From Straminergon stramineum (Eukaryota > Streptophyta > Bryopsida > Hypnales > Calliergonaceae): 64,000 nucleotides of DNA. The notes beneath the pieces were generated by a model. That model saw only the letters and a list, made by a program, of their open reading frames with translations. It was not told the DNA's origin and did not search any database. The stretch lies in contig OY987271.1 of the NCBI GenBank assembly GCA_963920665.1, positions 20,649,350 through 20,713,349 of the forward strand, read 5' to 3'. Shown in pieces: positions 45,165 to 59,151 of this stretch. The translations under genes were made by a program, and so were the position numbers. Numbering within the stretch: the stretch's first letter is position 1; each line of letters opens with the position of its first letter.

Positions 45165-45500
45165 TTATTTTAGAATTGTACATTAAGCATATCTAAGTAG
45201 CATGCACTTAGCAATATTCAATCGGTATCATAACTATCATTCATTATTGTGCATTGAACACATGTCATTTTAGTCTCATGTATTGAGCACATTCAGTGTA
45301 GAATTGTGCAATAAGTTTATGTCAATATTGTGCACTAAGAAATACTCATGTTAATATTGTGCAAGAAGTAAATTTCATTTCAATCTCATGCATTTGAGCA
45401 TATTTCATTATAGAATTGTATATTAAGCATATACAAGCATCATGCAATGAGCAACATTCATGTCAATATTGTGAATTGAGTATTATATATTTTAGGATTG
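45165..45500 (+). repeat. Degenerate repeat around ATTGTGCA-TGAGCA
   Basis: Motifs such as AGAATTGTACATTAAGCATAT, TCATTTTAGTCTCATGTATTGAGCA and TGTCAATATTGTGCA recur at intervals of about 30-45 bp; the set repeats once at about 220 bp (45172 and 45411). No coding. Confidence 0.55.
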
Positions 45501-45539
45501 TATACTCACCATAAACTATTAACTATGGGGCACGAACTT

Positions 45540-48500
45540 TTATAATTCATCAATGCTTTGTAAATGGGATGTCTAGATCTTCTCAAATCTAACATTACTC
45601 GCAAGCTTTGTTACTTCAACAAATCAACCTACTAAGGTAGAACCGTAGAACTTCCTAAATTTTCTTACTTCAATAAGTTGATTCATGGAGATAGAGTCAA
45701 ATTATAATTAAAAGTTCTATTTACCTCTAAACAAATAGAATTAATAATTTTTTAATTTCATGAATGGCTAGATAAACTATCTTTATCTTATAAATTGTCT
45801 ATGCTAGCTAAATGAAGTGTTCATGTTATTCTATTTCATTTGGCATTTTATCTTTGGCAAACTTTGGTACATCAATAAATTAATCAGAAGAGTCTACTTA
45901 TTACAAGAGAAATGTCAAAAATTAGTAATGTGTCTTTAGTAAAACCATCTAAAATGGCTAACTTAAGCTATTAAGATTATAAATAAATTTTTGTTTTTAG
46001 ACACATAAAAATAAGAAATTATGAATATTATAAATGGTATAACAAGGCATAATAAATTGTTTGTATCATAGCATAATAATAGGTGTTTTGACAATGAATG
46101 GGATGTCTATTAGCTATCCAATCAAACTTGACATTTTTTCTCTAATATGCTTTGTTACTTTATGAAATTAAACCAAAGGTGCCCCTTTCATAATGACAAC
46201 TTATGTCAAAAATTGATCATATATTTTAAGGTAAAACATGGTCCTAAAATCCTACTCAAATCCCACTCAAATGGATGTATATAGAAAGATTCAAATTAGA
46301 ATTAATGGGTTTTTTTACTTTTAGGACTACCTGAAATCTCCAGTAATAAAAGATGATGTCTATAGATAGAGTTAAATTACAGTTAAAGGTTATTTCTTAC
46401 TTTTAGTTGAAAAATTAATAATAATTCAACATCATGAATGTAGAAGGTATCTATATTTAAGTACAATAATTTATCTCTTTTTTGTGAATGGAATGTCTTC
46501 AAGCACTTTACCTTTGACAAGTTGTCTCCAAGCATTTAATCTTTGACAAGTCTAGAGATAAATTGTCAAATTGTCTCTACATGATCAAATTAATCCCTAA
46601 ATGCCCAAGGCCTTTCTTGAGCATCTAGAAATTTGCTCTAAATTGAATATAAAGCCAACATTTTAATAAGCTTTATCAATTTTTTTTAAATGTAACCATT
46701 CAAATTCAAACTAGATATGTTAGAGATCACTTAGGAAAAGATAGCACAACAATATCACTTATGGATTGAAAGATTATAATGTTTGATCATGAGGGTGTTA
46801 AAACTACAAAAGGGACTTGAAGTCTTTTGATCCTCTTTTCACATGTCAAATCCAAAAATTTGGTCACCAAAAAATTATGAGGTTAAATGGCCTAACATGC
46901 ATAACCCCAGTCAATTTATAGTTTCTCAAAATCTACTCTACAATTTTTTTAAATGAATTTCTAATGTGCTTTTTCCTCCAAGATCTAGTGTATTTGAGGT
47001 TTATTTCCAAGAACCCTTAACAATATGGAAAGTCAAGATTGCAATGGGCACCCTTGCACAAATCTTGAATAGAAAAATCATAATCAATCATTTTCAAGAT
47101 TAGGTTTGGGATACTTAAACTAGACTTCAAAAAGAAGTTTTCAAAAATACAAATTATTAATAATAGCAACTTGGTTAGGTTTTATTTAACTTCAAAGTTT
47201 TGCAAACACCAAATTTTGGTGCCTTAGGCATTTAGGGGTTAATATCAAATCGCAAACCACAAAATACTTTAGAAAGATCTTTGAACCTATCTTCATGATA
47301 TAATGCATTAGTGTTTTGATTTTATTTAAATCAAGGCTTTGACTTCATATTTACCATTGTATTTTAATACAATTTACTACCATTAGTTGCAATTCAAGCA
47401 TGCATTTTATAAAGCACAATCATAATTAGTATGCAAATGGTATTTGTTTAGAAGACTTTGCTAATTCTAGAAGGTTCTATTGCCATTTGATATTGTGCAA
47501 TGGCTCACGAGCATAGTCTAGTAACTCCAATATTATATTGATATTAATACCAAAGGTGATAGTCTTAAAGAGATTGACTTATATAATTAGATATTTGCTT
47601 AACTATTTAAAAAAATAACAAATTGTAGACACATACTTCTACCAATTCTCATTGCCATTGGTACTCACATTGGTAGATAGCATCAGAAGTAGAAATGTGA
47701 ATTGCTTTGAATTGAAAATTGGGGTGGCAATTGTCAATAAAAAGTCAAATTCTTGAATTTGTACAAAATTTCCAATGAATAGGTGCATTATATCTTTAAA
47801 TTAGGTAGAAAAAACTCTAATGTACTTCATGGTTGTTGAATTGATCAACTTTTGCAAAAATGCAAAGTCAATTTGAAATCATTAACTTCTATAAATTTTG
47901 GATTGCGAAATACAATTTTTATATACTTGTTGATTTTTATACTATATTGAAAGAGAGTCAATTTGTAATTATAGTTTATTTTTACTATAAGTCTAAAATA
48001 AAGAATATTTTTTCAATATCATAAATGGGGAAGGAAGACATAGTGAATTGTATGTGTGTATGTGTATAAAACATATTTATATTGACTTTTAACTATCCAA
48101 TAATTTTTGGAACAAACCAAAAATATTCGATGTCCACATTACACATTTATTAAAGTTTTTTTGTTGCCCATACATGGGATATTCCCCAAAACACCTTTTC
48201 TAGCCTATAAAGTTGTCCTTGATCAATTGCCTGCTATATAACCTTCAACAAATATAGAATTGGCAACAACCCTTTTGGGTTGTAAAGAACCTCATATTAA
48301 AGCCCTTTAAATCCAAAGAAATAATATAGGCATCCAACAATCAAGAAAAGTACTCTTCTCACATTCTACTTCAAGATGTTACACGTCCACAGTTAATGCT
48401 GACATTTTCCATGACTAACCACATGATCATATTGTACCACCATAGTTATCTCCATCTACTTGCAATAAATCTACTATTTATCATTGTAATGCTAGATTAT

Positions 48501-49790
48501 GCATGTCTAGACTTACTTTGTATTCCTACATTTCCATTCAAACAACTACCGTGATCTCTACCACCTCTAAAGTTCTCACGATATAGTTCACAAAATTAAC
48601 ATTTTGATATGACCACTTTTTGTAAGAATCAATTAACTTAAAATATCATTCACTTATACATAATACACAATTCTTTGTTTGAAACATTCAACTACTAGTA
48701 GTCATTGTTAGTAGAGCTAGAGGTTCTATACAAACCTCATTATTCAATGTCTTTTTGAAAGCATTTAATCTATCAAAATTCACATTGAAAATGACCCTCA
48801 CCAACACAAATCAAATAGCTATCAAAGACTCAACAATCAACATATATATTTCTTGACAAACAATGATTGCAAAACAATCAACTTCTACCTATCCTTACAA
48901 AACTTCCTCAATACAAACTACATACTATACTTACAAATCCATCCACCCACTCCTTTTTTTTGAATTAAACCTAATTTTTTTCAAATTATATGACTATAGA
49001 GAAAAACTTCAATAATTGTTATTAATAATGTGAATACATTTGAATTAGTTACATAGAGGTAAGTAGTATTGACAGTACTCCTATAATTACCCATAATTTC
49101 ATGTGGGACCAATATAAACATGCCTTTAATTTACGCCCATCTTATGGATAAAAATTGAAGTTCTTGTTGTACTTCTTGTTTGAGTATAATAAATTTTATC
49201 CCACTAGTAAATGAGATGTCTACACTATCTTATCAAATCTAGTATTAGATATCTAAAAAACCTTGTTATTCAATAAATTAACTTGCAAGTATCTATTGTC
49301 ATTAAAAAATATCAAACATTATTAATGTACTAATGTCTTGCAAGTGGAACTACCTAATATCCTTCACCTAAACTATTGAATACAAATAGAATCAAATTTC
49401 AATCAAATATTTTATTTTTTACATTTAGTCAATGAAAAAGAATTAAATTTTTAATTTATTTATTTTATCACAAATGGTGTAGGAAGAGATAATAAATTGT
49501 CCATACAGTAATTCATCTTCAATCAATTTATGGAATGTATAAGCTATCCTATTCAATCTAACATTTTTATCACTACACAAGTTGGGGGATATCAATAGTA
49601 AGGTAGAAGTGGAGAACTACCTAATATTGTTCATTTAAGCTAATATATATCTAGAGGAGTCAAATTTTAATTATTTAAATGTTCTTTTTACATTTAAAAT
49701 GAAAGTATTAATCTCTTTTGAATATCTTGAATGGGGAAAGAAGACATGGTAATTTGTATATGGAAGATATAATTAACCCCTAAATGATGC
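45540..49790 (+). repeat. Field of strongly diverged repeats, units of about 300-450 bp
   Basis: A recurring order of marker segments is visible: AAATGGGATGTCTA ... CTATC-AATCAA-TCTAACATT ... CAA-TTTGTTACTTCAA-AAATTAA ... AAGGTAGAA-T-GAGAACT-CCTAAT ... AGTCAAATT-TAATTA ... TTTTACATTTA, then AATATCATGAATGGG-AAGAAGACAT. Copies begin near 45560, 45820, 46100, 46470, 48000 (partial), 49210 and 49540. Identity is low (perhaps 60-70%). No gene. Confidence 0.5.
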
Positions 49791-52700
49791 GGTGGACTTT
49801 TTTTGCCTGATGTAAGATAAGGAATTCTCCTCTATAGGGCAGAATTGCAACTATTCATCCAAGGAATTAGGGGTGGAAAGGGGAGATCTTCTACAATAGT
49901 TTGATTCCCAATGAATATTTTTTATTTTTTAAAGTGGATGATGTCACACGGTTCCAAAATGGTTGATTTCCATGGGCACCAACCCAATGTTCAAGTGTTA
50001 ATAAAGGTCATTCAACAAGTGACATTATATGATCTCACCATTTTGAATGTTCATCATTTTCTTTCCACATGTTTTGTGATTGATTTAATTAGCATTGAGT
50101 CTACAATCAATTATTGATGCTCTCTTCAAAAGTGAATTCCTCTTCATTTTTCAGGCCAAATTTTTATTTCACATTTTTTATTTTTTAGGATGTTTTTTTT
50201 TCCAAAATCAACTCAATTAAGCTTGACTATGTAGAAACTATATTACCTATAGTTTGATCAAATACAAAAATACAATAAGAAAGACAAATTCATTTCAATC
50301 AACATAAAAATTTAGAATTATTTATTATTTATAAACATGAACCATTCAAAAATTTTAAACTATTATACAAATTTGTAATATATTTGATGCATGATTCAAT
50401 ATTAGAGTTTTTATCAAATTTTTTTTCTTTTATCAAAACCTCCAAATAAATATTTTTTTAGAAATTTTGTTTTTAAGAGTGAAAATAAGATTTTTGAGAT
50501 ATTTTTCCATAGATTTCTAACTCAATTATTTATAATATTGGTAATAAAGTTCCTAAAGTTTGCATATTGTTAAAAAAAAGCTATTTCTTTTATGTTAGAA
50601 TATAAGTCCTATTGGATACATCTAACATTTAGTTTAAGACACTTGGAACAAAGATGTTTCTATTTGGATGGATTGGTAGTCTAAAATAAGAAAAATGGTT
50701 GACAATGTAGCTTACAAGTTGGAATTTTATGATACATTAGAAATACTTCATATATTTTAGGTTTTACTTTTGAAGTTGTACAAAGGTTTAGACAATGTAT
50801 AACCTCCGTCACCATCAATCCCTAAAGAAGGTAATGAACTATTTCTTGTTTGAAGTTCAATGAGCTCTAGCACATGCTAAATTGAGGTAAGAGGTATTTA
50901 TACAAAGCCTTGAGAATTTTACCTTATTTAATTCCTCGAATGTAAACAAAATTGAGAGCCAGATGAAAATTGAGTTTAGTTGCTCAAAGAATATTAGGAC
51001 ACTGTGGATTGTTCATAGGTTACTTAATTCAAATCAAAGAAGTTTAGAGTATTAGTGTTCTAAAGATGAAAAAGTCTAAAATCTTATAATGGAAATGAAT
51101 TTTTTGACCAATAAATATTAAGATTTTGTACCATTTGAGCAATGACACTCAAGATTGAATAGAGGGTTTTTCACATAACATCGGCTATAGTAGTATGATT
51201 GCATTCAAAGACAAGAATGAGATAATAGTTGCTAAAGAAAACCTTAGAATTACAAAAGAAAACTTAATAAAAATTCATACTTTTACATTTATGAAAAAAT
51301 AAAAGCCAACCAAACATGCTAGGAAATTTGGATTTCTTGTTGTTACAATTCTCCATTTCTTGTTGGGTTTGGATTGACATGGACAAGGCTTTGAATCAAG
51401 AACTGTAATCTAGGTTTTGCCTTTTTCTCACAAAACCAAGAAAAACAATAGTATAGGGGTTCTTTGTGGAAAATATATATTCAGCCTATTGTTTATGTGA
51501 CTAACCTGACTTTTCAAATAGAATTGTATTTCGTAATCAAATATATGTATTTATTTTAGATTCATGGCTTATCAACACTTTTATTCCCAGGAACATTGAT
51601 TTGTTGGCCAATCCATTACCAATGCATAGATACAATATATGAAGTCCTAGTCTTATCTAGTATTCTATAGGGAGGTCAAATAGTCTAGTCAAAAATTCAG
51701 GTTTGGTCAAATTATCTTATGCAATAAATACTCTAGGACCTAAACAATTCCAAGATAATACTTTGACAATATTACACATAATTCATTAATTATATACTTT
51801 TTATGTGTGTAGTTCAAATAGGGCAGTCACTCTAAATATATCATGTTTGATGCAAAAATGCTTAGCAATTCCATCAACTACATCAAATTGTCCTAGTTAA
51901 TGCAAAGTATGGTGAATTTAAGTTTTATATCCAAATTTTGTCTTTCTCCTTAAGCTTTTATCCTGTAATCTAGGATCAAATGTTCATGTCAAATGGTCCA
52001 AACCAACATTGGTTAATTCCATAAATTCCCATATTGAAAAAATTCATAAATTGTCCAAATATGTAAATTCCAAGATCAACTACTAAAATTTATAAATTAA
52101 TAGTGAAAGGACCTAAAATTTTTAATTCAATATCTTATGACCATATCCATGCTTAAAACTATGGAGTAAAATTTTGTAGGCAACCATTTGTGGACCTATA
52201 ACCATGGAAATCAAATCCTATGGCTATAGGCCACATTCTATAATTGTTGTCGACTAGAGAGAGGTTTGCCTTGGGAAATCACAGGGATCTTGGATGTGAC
52301 TGGAAATGACTCAAAAATACAAGTAGACGTATTCATATAAAATCTTGAATCTTGTTCTTTAAATCTTCTAAACTGTTGTGGAACTACTTCCCATTGGCCT
52401 ATCCCAAAATGGGCTCTAAATAGATTTAAAGGTCAAGATAAGTGATAAGAAACCACAAGTTTTGGACGGATAAAACGGGATGGCCAAACCACAAGTTGAA
52501 CCATCTGGAGGATTGGTTCTTAAATTTTAAACTCATGGTGACCAATAATTGTACCTCAATGTGAGAACATAACAAATTTTGACCATGTAGATCCGACCAT
52601 CAACATTTTGTCATTATGACAAAAAATGAAGCTAAACAATGGTTTGACCCATGCCGCGTGCAACAACAAAATTTACAAAGAAATTAGAAGCCACAAACCA

Positions 52701-53590
52701 CAATATAGAAGTCTTCAAATCTACTCGAAACTCCAATTCTTTAGCTGAACTTTGATTTCATGCCATCAAAGTTTCACAAATTCAAATGAAATGAGTGATA
52801 GATTTTTGGGAAGCTAACACAATTTTCTAATCTTCCTCCAAATATCATATCAATCTAAAACTCTATCTAATTTCTATAGCCGTCCAAAGTTTTGGCCTTT
52901 AGAATTGAGGGCAGCAAATCCTTGTTCACTTCGACACTTACAACTCACCCATACAAACTCCAAATAAAATTAATGATAGCTTCATAAAAATCTAACAAAA
53001 TATTCTTCATTCTTTAAAATTTCTATTACCAAAAAAAGACTTGTCCATCTTCTATGGTTAGTCAAAGTCTTCGTCCTTCTATTTGGAAGGCAACAAAACT
53101 TCTTTCACTTAAACTAACACAACTTTGAAATGTCAACTCAAATTTAAGTAAGTAATATCATTTTAGAAACAAAATATCATAATACATCACTTTTTTAATT
53201 TTCATTTCAAAGTTCTTAAAATACAACACACTATTTCTCCTCAAACATTTAAGCTTTATAAACACAACAAGAGAGACAATGAATAATGCCTCTTTTTTCC
53301 TCCACCTTATCTTCTATCATAACTACATAAGTCAAGTGGACTTCAGCCCATGTCTTAACCATGTGACTTTTTTATCATTCATTGATAATTTATTTTGATC
53401 ATTAAACTCATTTTACATCCTTAGCTAGAAGATAAATCACCAAAGTTACGAAAAGACAAACTATTTATATATTTCCCTCTTACAATTTCATACAAATAAA
53501 TAAAAAATTTGAAATTACCTCTAAATACAAAATAAAAGAACTAGAATTTCACATATGTTTACTATAAGTAAAAAAATAGATTTTCAATTG
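49791..53590. other. AT-rich gene-free stretch
   Basis: No credible gene, RNA gene or ordered repeat. Open frames are short and of low complexity. Confidence 0.5.
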
Positions 53591-53595
53591 AAATA

Positions 53596-53808
53596 TCACT
53601 CTATCTTCAAGAACTTAAGGATGTGTTTAATGGTAGTTGCAACATATTCTGTACACTCTGCCTTAGTTAAAGGATTCACTGGCCCTTCTAACCAATGTTG
53701 GTAACCACGACTTCTTTTGACAGGCTTAGCTATATAATAATATTGGTCAACATTAAGACCCTTAAGACACCTTTCAAATGTCACTTCTCGACTCTCATGC
53801 TCAACACA
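53596..53808 (-). pseudogene. Possible isolated exon of unknown product
   Basis: On the minus strand, after an acceptor-like TATATTTTAG at about 53809-53818, a frame reads VCCVEHESREVTFERC... and continues with QYYYIAKPVKRSRGYQHWLEGPVNP to TGA or TAG at 53596-53598, about 70 residues. The composition is unlike the surrounding AT-rich DNA and looks protein-like. I do not recognise it; it may be a fragment of a transposon protein or captured host exon. No partner exons were found. Confidence 0.3.
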
Positions 53809-54197
53809 ACAAACCTAAAATATAATCATTAATGCTCGAGCATTGCATTGAAGGTTTTCGTATCATCACTACTCTAATCGAGGTTGCTTTGACGGTCAAG
53901 AAGGCCCAATTTTTTCTTATGGATGTTCATGTGGCGGTGGAAGATTTAACGGTAGAAGAGGTTGATTCGATAATTGTCATAAAAAAAATTCAAATTCAAA
54001 CTCTAGTTGAGGATCTTCATCTTAAAACTCAGAAAAACCTTTCAGTTCAATATACTAAAATTCAAAGTCAAAAACAAAAAAACTATATCAACTTAATGAA
54101 GTTCTTCAAAGATCCCTCTTTTTTATAGTTTGTTTGTCAAGAGGAAGGTGTCATATTGAAGCTACTTTTGTTGACGTCATCTTTCTTACTACATTAT

Positions 54198-55477
54198 TGT
54201 CACACCCCTTAGTGACACTTACCACCTTAAGTCCACCTTCCAATGCTTTCCAAGCATTTAACACTTTAATGGCACCAAGGGTCACGCTCTCCTAATACTG
54301 CACATGCCATGCACATCCAATGTTAGTCTCCCATTCCAACTCTTTGTGCTAAGTCCCAATCACCAAGATTACTAGTATACCACACACCCATCATGACACC
54401 GGGACATGTTACTTGGTAACATGGGGCGGAACTTCCATCTTATTGTGCAAGGACCCATGGTGGCACTACTCACCATGGTCCTAACCGCCCTTGAGTGTCA
54501 CCCCAACTCCATACTAGGCTCATTGTGTATTTGCTACTTTCCACTTTGTCACTAATCGGGACTCACCATTCAGGACACCTCAACATAGCCTAGCAAGGAG
54601 TGGGATTCTACCCAACCGGTGCCATGGGACACCCACAAGTGTCCCATGGTGCCTTGCCGTGGTGGTAACCCCACACCACCAACCTTGAGTCACCAGGACT
54701 CACCAAGGCTCCAAGAGGGAGACCAACCCCTCCTATAGTACTCTCTGTGGGATTCGGCAGACCTCCCCCTTGTATGTCAAAGGGGACTCCCAAAACGACT
54801 TTGGTTTTGGAAGACCACCCCATTTCTCCTGATTCGCCCTAGTTTGGAACTCCCGAACTTCCACCCGGCATAACTTTGCGGTCCGGGCTCCAAATCTCAC
54901 ATGCGAGACCACTTTCGACATCTATTCGACAAATAGATGCCGAATGACTATTCACTTTCCCCATTTGGGCAAGTCCTCGCAAAGTTATCGCCCTCCAAAG
55001 ATTCGGGTCCACCGAGAGAGGCGTCACGCCTTCACCATGGCGCTTCTCTTGGCCATAACTTGAGGCTCCTACCTTAGAACCTCGTAATGCTTGTCAATCT
55101 AGCATCCTTGTGTCCTTAGCTTTCCAAGGATATGCTACGTGATATACTTCATGGAGGGATTCCTCATGAACCCCTCCCTCCTAGCCCTTAAGTGTCCCAG
55201 CGCCACCGAGACACCCCCACCTTTGAACACCCATAACTTTTGATTCACAAGTCCAAATCACGCGTTCTTTGGACGGCTAGAAGCGTCTCCTTGGGATCTT
55301 TTTAAGCATGTATCACACACCCCCAAATTCGTCCGGATCAGAGCGCTAATACGCTCTGATCGCTCGCGACTCCTAGTCCCCCTCACCTCATCTCTTGCAA
55401 GGCTTGGGGAGTCACCCCCAATGTCCCCCTTGCTCCCCAAGGTGACACGGGCACACCTTGTGATGAGGGTCGTGACA
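54198..55477. mobile_element. Solo LTR (1,280 bp) with 5-bp target duplication
   Basis: Begins TGTCACACCCC and ends GGGTCGTGACA, so TG...CA ends with an extended inverted end (TGTCAC-CC). It is flanked by ATTAT at 54193-54197 and 55478-55482. The whole stretch is far more GC-rich than its surroundings, has sharp borders and no gene. TGTCAC ends are common in plant Ty3-gypsy LTRs. With neither internal region nor second LTR present, it is best explained by recombination between two LTRs. Strand cannot be decided. Confidence 0.85.
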
Positions 55478-55689
55478 ATTATTGTAATCAAGTCCATCCA
55501 AAAATCATATAAATATATATTTTTATATAATGCTTGCATTTACAATACAATATTGTGAACCAAATCCCTAATCCACTTATCACTTCATCAGATTGTGTTG
55601 CAATTGCTACACTTGCTCCTCGATTGCAAAATTTGGACAATTATTTCAAATACTTATTGAAATTCTTTAAGGTATCTTATTCACGTGAT

Positions 55690-57010
55690 GAAATTGAATA
55701 ATTGTGAACCTCTATGAGCCCCTAATTTATCACTAGGGGCTCACTCTTTTATTTTTCGTATTTCATTATTTTAAATGCAATTTTATATACAAAAAGTCCA
55801 AAAAAGAGTGTAGAACCAAAATAGGTGTGTTACATGCCAATATAATATTTGGTCTAATTTTAGAATATTGTAGCTAGAATGGTCCAACCATGAATTGTAA
55901 ATAGGTTAGAATCCAATTAATCATGGCAAATTGGTTAAATGCAAGTGATGGGCGTATCAGGCTCAAAACCTTGCATGAAGGGGACATTTCTAGGCTAGAA
56001 TTGGTTGAGGGAACCCTGGTAAGACATAAAAGTCAGTTCCTGAAGATAGGTTCTAGTTTCCCCATTTGAGCGATGAAATAGTAGAACCCCAATTATTAAC
56101 TTGTAGATGTTAAAAATACCAAGACAGGACCATCGAAGAATCTCAGTTCCAAGGAGGGTGATTTAGGGTTAAAACCATGCTTAGGAACCAATGGCGAAAT
56201 CAATTCGTCAAAATTCCCTTTGATGTGGAAGATTCTCCGGCCACCAATAATTAAACGATGATGTGGATTTTGTCCCCCATAGGTCGATGTGTAGAGTAAA
56301 AATATGAGCCTACACATGTATTGTGGAATCCCATGGAAGGTTCCACAAAAATTTTCAAAATTTTTTTATAGTTAGAAGATGTTTTTCCAGACGGTCAACT
56401 TTCTAGACAGTCAACTATCCAAACTTGTGATGGGAAATTCCTAGAAATTCCCCAAGTGGTGGTAAAATCCCACTAAAAATTATGAAAGTTTTTATTATGT
56501 TAATAAGATATCCTGACAAGTTTCAAGATATTATGATAGTCAGAGGTACTTGAATCTACAAAATTCTCCAACAATTAATAGAATTTAAAGTCCACGATGG
56601 AGTTGACGAGTGGAGCGGGAGCATATGTAATCGGAATGGGACCCAAGATAGATCTTTTCTCACTCACCCACATCTACTTAGGAACCTAGGCTAGTTACTT
56701 TTGCTAGAAAAGTCAACCTCCAAAAGTTGGGATTTTTCCCAATTTTTGGCGTTAAATTGGCACTAGGTTTCATTGTGAACTTGAAGATAGAAAAAGGGGA
56801 GGGGATTCATATAAACTAAAAATGGCCTTTTGAAGCCAATGGCGCAATCTGTTTGTGATTCGGAGTTAATCTCCAAAATTTAGCTTAGTGAGCCAACATA
56901 GGATGAAAACCTTGAGTTTTGGATGAAAATCCAAGAAGATAAGGTTAACTTAGATGAACAAATGGAGGTAGGTGCCTGGAAAAGAGTAAAAAAGGGCACC
57001 CCTTCTCCTC
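55690..57010 (+). repeat. Left arm of a ~1.3-kb inverted repeat
   Basis: Matches 61860-63100 in reverse complement: for example GTGTTACATGCCAATAT (about 55826) against ATATTGGCATGTAACAC (about 62970), and GAGCCTACACATGT (56305) against ACATGTGTAGGCTC (62506). Identity is about 75-80% by eye with indels. A short frame at 56923-57117 (EQMEVGAWKRVKKGTPSP) could be a gag or LINE ORF1 remnant; it has no counterpart sign of selection. Confidence 0.75.
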
Positions 57011-57489
57011 TCTCACCACCACCTTTTTGTATAATTGGATTTGTTGGATCCAATTTATGTTGGAATTGTGACATTTTAGCCACAAACCTTGCAACAGTGT
57101 TTTTTGGGCAATTTTAACCATTGTTGTTGTTTTTGGAGCTTGTGAGGTCTTTGTGGGTCCCTTGCATCTTGAGTGTGTATAATACTAACTCTTCCAAGCT
57201 TGAGCTTGGAGGCTTTTTTAACTTATTGTGTTACTAGATGTTGTGTGTGGTTTACCTTTGAGGGACTCTTTTGTCACTCTCCTTGTTTTATCATGTAATA
57301 ACTGTAGAGGACCCCTCCATATGACTGACGATGTCGCTATGGGGGGCATTTAGTTCAAATCATTTATGATACTAACCTTGGGTCGCTAGTCCTTCGAGTG
57401 TCGAAGGCCCCTTCCTTTTGTCCCTAACATTGACATGGTATTTTTTAGTGAGAGACACAAGGGTGTGAAGGTAGTGGGTCCCGTTCTCA

Positions 57490-57670
57490 CGACAAAGCTT
57501 TGAATCCCCTAGAGGTGAAAAGTTTTAGTGATGTGTTAAAAAGGGAAACAATGGCAAAGTTTTGAACCCTCTGAGGGTAAAAAGCCTTAGCGATGTGTTA
57601 AAATGGAGGATGACAGTGAAGCCTTGAACCCCCTTGGGGTAAAAAGTGTTAGTGGTGCATTAAAACCACT
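57490..57670 (+). repeat. Tandem repeat, three units of about 62-67 bp
   Basis: Each unit reads (G/C)AAAG-TTTGAA-CCC--GAGGTGAAAAG--TTAG-GATGTGTTAAAA. Units start at about 57492, 57554 and 57616; the third is the most diverged. Related AAAGCTTTGA and AAGTTTTGAACC motifs lie on the opposite strand near 61220-61290. Confidence 0.75.
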
Positions 57671-57939
57671 TCAAGAGAGAACCGTGAGACCATGCAGTTC
57701 CTTTCTCCACAAGGTTTAGTTTCCAAAATGTGTAGGAACAAACCAAAATTTAGGCCCCCAAAAGTAGGAGATAGAAGTCAAGACAAGTGTGAAGAGTAGC
57801 TAGTAAAAAGTGGGAAGGGACCTTTGCTTCTACCAACCTAGCCTACCACCCACTAACCATAGACATGGCTCTCCCAAGCTCCTTTGGAATTTAGCACAAA
57901 GTCAACCAAGATTAGGACAACCCAATACCCCTAGCCAAC

Positions 57940-58660
57940 TCTAACACTCTAGGGCGTCTAGGCTAGTCCCAGCATCCAACACCCCAACACTTCAAGCCCC
58001 CAATACACCAATACCTGAGGAGGAGCCTAGACCGGGTACTACCGGCGGGTCAAGCAGATTAGGGCAACTAGGGTCGGGCCCCAAGGGGTTCAATAATTAG
58101 ACAGAGTTAGAGTTGGATTCCGTAATGAAGAGAGGATCGAGGGAAGGGGTCAGTAATCAGAAGAGCGGGGGGGTTCAGTAATCTGAGAGGCAGAAAGGGG
58201 TTCCGTACTTAAAAGAGTTGGGAAGGGGACTCATAATTAGAGAGGATTGTGGAAGGGTTCAATAATTAGAGAGTTGGGGAAGGGTCCATAATTAAAAGAG
58301 CTGAAGAGGGGGTTCAATAATTAGAGAGAGTTGGGGTTGGGTTCCATAATTAAGAGAGGTTCGGAGGAAGGGTTCAATAATTAGAGAGGACAGGGAAGGG
58401 GCCCATAATTAAAAGGGATGAGAAGGGGTTCCATAATTAGAGAGGATAGGGAGAGGGTTTAGTAATTAGAGAGTTGGGAGGGGTCCCATAATTAAAAGAG
58501 CTAAAGGAGGAAGGGGTTTAGTAATTAGAGAGAGCAGGGGGTTGGGGTCCGAAATTGGAGAGGACAGGGAAAGAAGTTTAGTAAGTAGAGAGAACTAGGG
58601 GGAGAGGTCTAGTAATCAAAGGAAAATTGGGGCTTCAATAACCAAAACAGTGGAACTAAA
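57940..58660 (+). repeat. Repeat family R, copy 2, first part with tandem array
   Basis: A CCAACACCCCAACAC-rich stretch (57960-58015) is followed by about a dozen units of 40-60 bp around GGGTTCAATAATTAGAGAG (58085-58640). The same order of C-rich stretch then G-rich array occurs at 6230-6625. The rest of that family resumes at about 63100, so this copy has been split by the sequences in between. Confidence 0.65.
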
Positions 58661-59151
58661 AAAAAGCAAGTTGCGATTGTTTATTTACCCACCCATAGTA
58701 AACAACTTGCACAACAGGTTTTTTTTGTTTTGTCTTAATTTATTTCCTAATAGGTGTTTAAGCATTGTCTATTGAGTCCTCCAAGCAATGTACTCTTTTC
58801 TAAAATCCTAAGTTCAAAGAAATCATGGGAAACGAACCTATTTACAAAGATTAGTCATAAACAACATAGAATCTTTCTACTAAAATTGTATTAATTGGTC
58901 AACTTTGGAAATTAATAAAAATTAGATTACTTAGTAATTTATCTCATTTTGTGAATTATTTTAAACGTTTTTGTAGAGATTTTGAAGTTCTCCTTCATTT
59001 TCCGTTTTATGTTCATCACTTGAAGAGTTGATTTTAAATACAAGTGGGCGAATATGACTTATGGGAGATTTTTCTTTTCTTTCTCACTATTTAAACTTAG
59101 TTATTCTATTTTACAAGTTTGACTTGGAAAAATATTGTTTTTGATAAGATT

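Noticed and set aside
53832..54128. 98-codon plus-strand frame
   Set aside because: Low complexity (Val, Ile, Gln, Lys), no motif. An alternative frame with Gly/Arg-rich sequence was also considered too weak to call a gag remnant.
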